Shown here: one piece after another, positions 62,255 to 64,000 of the stretch
Layout: every line of letters begins with the position of its first letter
Position numbering within the stretch: position 1 is the first letter of the stretch
Origin: JAXHUM01 sp034189325
Lineage (GTDB): Bacteria > Desulfobacterota > DSM-4660 > Desulfatiglandales > Desulfatiglandaceae
Reading direction: 5' to 3'
Assembly: GCA_034189325.1 (NCBI GenBank)
Contig: JAXHUM010000007.1
Coordinates: forward strand, 34,448-98,447
DNA: 64,000 bases
Program-made: the position numbers and the translations under genes
The notes under the pieces: generated by a model
The model's input: the letters and a program-made list of their open reading frames with translations, nothing else
Databases searched by the model: none
Told to the model about the DNA's origin: nothing

Positions 62255-63253
62255 TTATGGGACAAAGGCATCGATGCGTTCCGCAATATTGGCCTTAAGG
62301 TTTTCGAAAAAGAGTGAATAGTCAAAGGCGTGGTAGACCCCTTCCGGGAAATGGCCACCTTGGACAGTAACCAAGTCGATATTCTCAGGCTGGACAATCA
62401 GGCCGCCATCTACAATCTGAGCCGAAGTAAAATGCGGGTAGGTAGTGGCCTTGCCCGCTTTATCAAAGAAGACAGAGCCGAGGTTCTTTTCAGCGAGGAC
62501 AAAGGCGCTGTCCATAGTCCACGAGAGGGGATTGACCGTCAGGGCACCTTTTTTGAGAGTCGGTGCAGCTGATTGTCGCCCTGCAGCCATTGTATTGTAA
62601 GAGATGACACATCCAGTTTGATCTGAGCGTTCACACATGCGTACCGAGGGGTTAGCAGCAAGATCCTCCGGGGTCAAGGACCATCCTGGAAGCAAGGCCG
62701 CAACGAGCAGTTTTTCGGCTCCGGTTGAACCCCAATGCTCGAGGAGAAGATCCGTCAATATCATGGAGCCCTGGCTATGGGCTGCCAAGAAAAAAGGGCG
62801 ACCGTTATTTTCATATTTTAGGTAATGGGACAGGGCGCGCCAGACATCATTGTGTACGATCTCTTGCAATGGTGCGGCGTCGGTATCACTCAAGCCCAGG
62901 CCGGCTAAATTCATCTGGCGATACATTGGGGCGTAGATATTCGCCTGGCCTTCAAAGACAGAGGCCTGAGTCTTTACCGCCTCCATGGCCGCTGCCCGCA
63001 TGTCCGGTCTGGTGGTATCCATTATCCAATCCTTATCATTGAACAGGACCGTTGGATAAACAAAAAAAACATCAACCGGGGCTGTGGGGGTGGCAGGTTT
63101 GACTAGCCAGCCTTCCGGTACCGCATAATCTGGAGCTGCCGGCTGGTTCTTTAGATCTAATGGTGGCATGGCTTGGCAGGGGGAAAATGGCGCGAGGCAA
63201 AAAATAAATATCAGAATCATCGAATACAAGATTGACGACTTATTGTTTTTCAT
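62255..63253 (-). CDS. exported DUF3089 alpha/beta hydrolase (cassette gene)
   Basis: The 332-residue protein has a signal peptide (about 1-28, FCLAPFSPCQA) and a DUF3089-type alpha/beta-hydrolase domain. The strand VDVFFVYPTV, nucleophile FFLAAHSQGSMIL and the C-terminal His in QGGHFPEGVYHAFDYSLFF match the family. It is probably a secreted or periplasmic esterase/lipase; no substrate can be given. Its start is 77 bases from the cassette boundary, and a GGGGACGTCCCC palindrome lies 35 bases upstream. Confidence 0.82.
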   Translation of the reverse strand: MKNNKSSILYSMILIFIFCLAPFSPCQAMPPLDLKNQPAAPDYAVPEGWLVKPATPTAPVDVFFVYPTVLFNDKDWIMDTTRPDMRAAAMEAVKTQASVFEGQANIYAPMYRQMNLAGLGLSDTDAAPLQEIVHNDVWRALSHYLKYENNGRPFFLAAHSQGSMILTDLLLEHWGSTGAEKLLVAALLPGWSLTPEDLAANPSVRMCERSDQTGCVISYNTMAAGRQSAAPTLKKGALTVNPLSWTMDSAFVLAEKNLGSVFFDKAGKATTYPHFTSAQIVDGGLIVQPENIDLVTVQGGHFPEGVYHAFDYSLFFENLKANIAERIDAFVP

Positions 63254-63287
63254 ATTAGCTCCCTAATATCATTTTTTGTGGGACAGA

Positions 63288-63299
63288 GGGGACGTCCCC
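63288..63299. promoter_or_regulatory. perfect 12-bp palindrome GGGGACGTCCCC
   Basis: It lies 35 bases upstream of the DUF3089 gene. It may be an operator, or a REP-type sequence of the kind associated with RAYT transposases, since a related GGGGGACG motif follows the RAYT relic at 60573. Confidence 0.35.
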
Positions 63300-63311
63300 C
63301 GACTTCCACAA

Positions 63312-63392
63312 CCCTATTCATTGCGGCTTCTTGAACCAAGGATTAGTTACGAGCTCTCGTCCCTCAACTCGGAACTAATCCTTTATTTGTTA
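63312..63392 (-). repeat. 81-bp direct repeat, copy B (contains attC-2)
   Basis: Identical to 61147-61227; see copy A. Confidence 0.85.
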
Positions 63393-63395
63393 TAA
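63330..63395 (-). other. attC-like site 2
   Basis: On the minus strand it runs from TTATAAC (63395) to GTTCAAG (63330), with the same 11-bp stem as site 4. It begins 25 bases after the stop of the DUF4177 gene. Confidence 0.6.
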
Positions 63396-63420
63396 ATTCC
63401 AAAACCGCTATAATTGGCTA

Positions 63421-63564
63421 TTAATCCTTGGACCTTTTTAGATAATGCCAAACCAGTGAAACACAAATTAACTCCCAACCGTTTTCACCATACTGGTTCA
63501 GAATGCGATTGGTTTTTTCAGCTCCACCCCAAATAAAAACACATTTGTATTCATATTTTCCCAT
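63421..63564 (-). CDS. DUF4177-like small protein (cassette gene)
   Basis: The 47-residue protein starts MGKYEYKCVFIWGG and contains the DUF4177 pattern LNQYGENGWELICVS with a final basic segment LKRSKD. The Met at 63564 is chosen because GGATGGGATA precedes it and the family starts there; an earlier in-frame Met at 63603 adds an unrelated segment. The function of DUF4177 is unknown. A compact cassette of 380 bp. Confidence 0.7.
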   Translation of the reverse strand: MGKYEYKCVFIWGGAEKTNRILNQYGENGWELICVSLVWHYLKRSKD

Positions 63565-63709
63565 TATATCCCATCCTTTGTGACTTGATAACAACCATGA
63601 CAAATCATAGTAACAATGTACTGATATTTTTGCGAAATACTATGAATTACAAAATTCAAACCTTCGCCATATTGACTTAATTATAGACTGAATAGGTTTG
63701 AAATAAAAT

Positions 63710-63768
63710 TTATAACGACGCTAATCAGCCGCGAAGCTTTTTGCGTCGGCTAATTAGCCTTGTTAGGC
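63710..63768 (-). other. attC-like site 1
   Basis: On the minus strand it runs from GCCTAAC (63768) to GTTATAA (63710). The arms GGCTAATTAGCC and GGCTGATTAGC pair with one mismatch, with a short A-rich loop. It begins 48 bases after the stop of the last, partial gene. A clear attC-type site. Confidence 0.7.
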
Positions 63769-63816
63769 CATTTTTCCCGCAGTGATTGTCTTCAAAGAAC
63801 CAAGCACTGTCTTCTT

Positions 63817-63999
63817 TCACAGCTTCTTTTCACAGTCGCGCCTATTGCCCAGGTAACGCTTGAAGACCGTGTATGCTTCGCAACTCAACTGAGAATTTTT
63901 CCTGTATGAGAGATTGCCCACCAGACTGATCAGCGGCTGGCGGCGATCCCACAGGTTGCCCCAAACTCGGCGTAGTATGCGCGGCATGGAATAGAAAGT
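63817..63999 (-). CDS. C-terminal part of a protein entering from the right
   Basis: The frame is open from the window edge for 60 codons to a TGA at 63817-63819, reading FYSMPRILRRVWGNLWDRRQ and on to YLGNRRDCEKKL. The sequence is arginine- and aromatic-rich and looks real, but I cannot assign a family (a radical SAM C-terminus is one possibility). It lies in the cassette position upstream of attC-like site 1. Confidence 0.5.
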   Translation of the reverse strand, partial: TFYSMPRILRRVWGNLWDRRQPLISLVGNLSYRKNSQLSCEAYTVFKRYLGNRRDCEKKL

Positions 64000-64000
64000 C

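Larger units (their letters stand above)
61165..64000 (-). mobile_element. integron gene-cassette array (integrase not in window)
   Basis: Four gene-sized units all read on the minus strand, each ending 25-50 bases before an attC-like palindrome with AAC/GTT boxes. Unit boundaries are consistent: the lipoprotein unit starts TTAGGC and ends GCCTAAC, and the DUF4177 unit starts TTATAA and ends TTATAAC, as expected for complete excised cassettes. Lengths are 380, 1167 and 998 bp. Little non-coding space is left. The integrase should lie to the right of the window. This could alternatively be a cluster of attC sites without integrase (CALIN). Confidence 0.7.

Overview
The window looks like a chromosomal segment of a Gram-negative, anaerobic bacterium, most likely from the Desulfobacterota (former Deltaproteobacteria). 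The reasons are a lipid A pathway using LpxI, a 2-oxoglutarate:ferredoxin oxidoreductase of the korDABC type, an NtrC-family regulator beside the lpx genes, and a very dense set of hybrid histidine kinases. The taxon is inferred; there is no rRNA gene in the window, and I found no tRNA gene or CRISPR array by eye.

Layout. 1-4.7 kb: lipid A operon (lpxD end, fabZ, lpxA, lpxI, a Gfo/Idh/MocA oxidoreductase, lpxB) followed closely by a sigma-54 activator of NtrX type. 6.0-9.0 kb: engB, an aminotransferase, hisG and hisI on the minus strand. 9.3-13.2 kb: an orphan ParA with a small partner gene, and a PAS hybrid kinase with a candidate sigma-54 promoter. 13.3-16.2 kb: dinB, rlmN and a short thymidylate synthase in one minus-strand operon. 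16.7-18.6 kb: a Nudix hydrolase and an amidohydrolase. 18.9-23.7 kb: an RND pump with an unusual C-terminal extension and its adaptor. 23.9-26.7 kb: korDABC. 27.2-30.6 kb: cysS and uvrB. 30.6-34.2 kb: fabD and rfbB-A-C (no rfbD). 34.5 kb: radA.

35.9-47.0 kb is one minus-strand run of seven genes. It contains a PAS hybrid kinase, a lone receiver, an outer-membrane porin, a small PstS-like binding protein, a 1328-residue kinase with tandem HAMP, GAF and three receivers, a receiver-kinase, and an HD-GYP cyclic-di-GMP phosphodiesterase. It reads as an envelope-sensing phosphorelay. It is followed by patatin, LhgO-like oxidase and LysM genes, then smc, ftsY and a radical SAM gene.

From 57.3 kb to the end the character changes. 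There are decayed genes (an AAA/DUF4143 ATPase with two single-base frameshifts and two RAYT transposase relics) and small secreted proteins. From 61.2 kb there is a run of compact single-gene units, all read on the minus strand, each followed within 50 bp by an imperfect palindrome bounded by AAC and GTT core boxes. I read this as an integron gene-cassette array with four attC sites, and it is the most interesting part of the window. The integrase is not in view and would be expected to the right. A second mobile signature is a pair of 142-bp elements at 16.4 and 51.5 kb; one has perfect terminal inverted repeats, so they are MITE-like.
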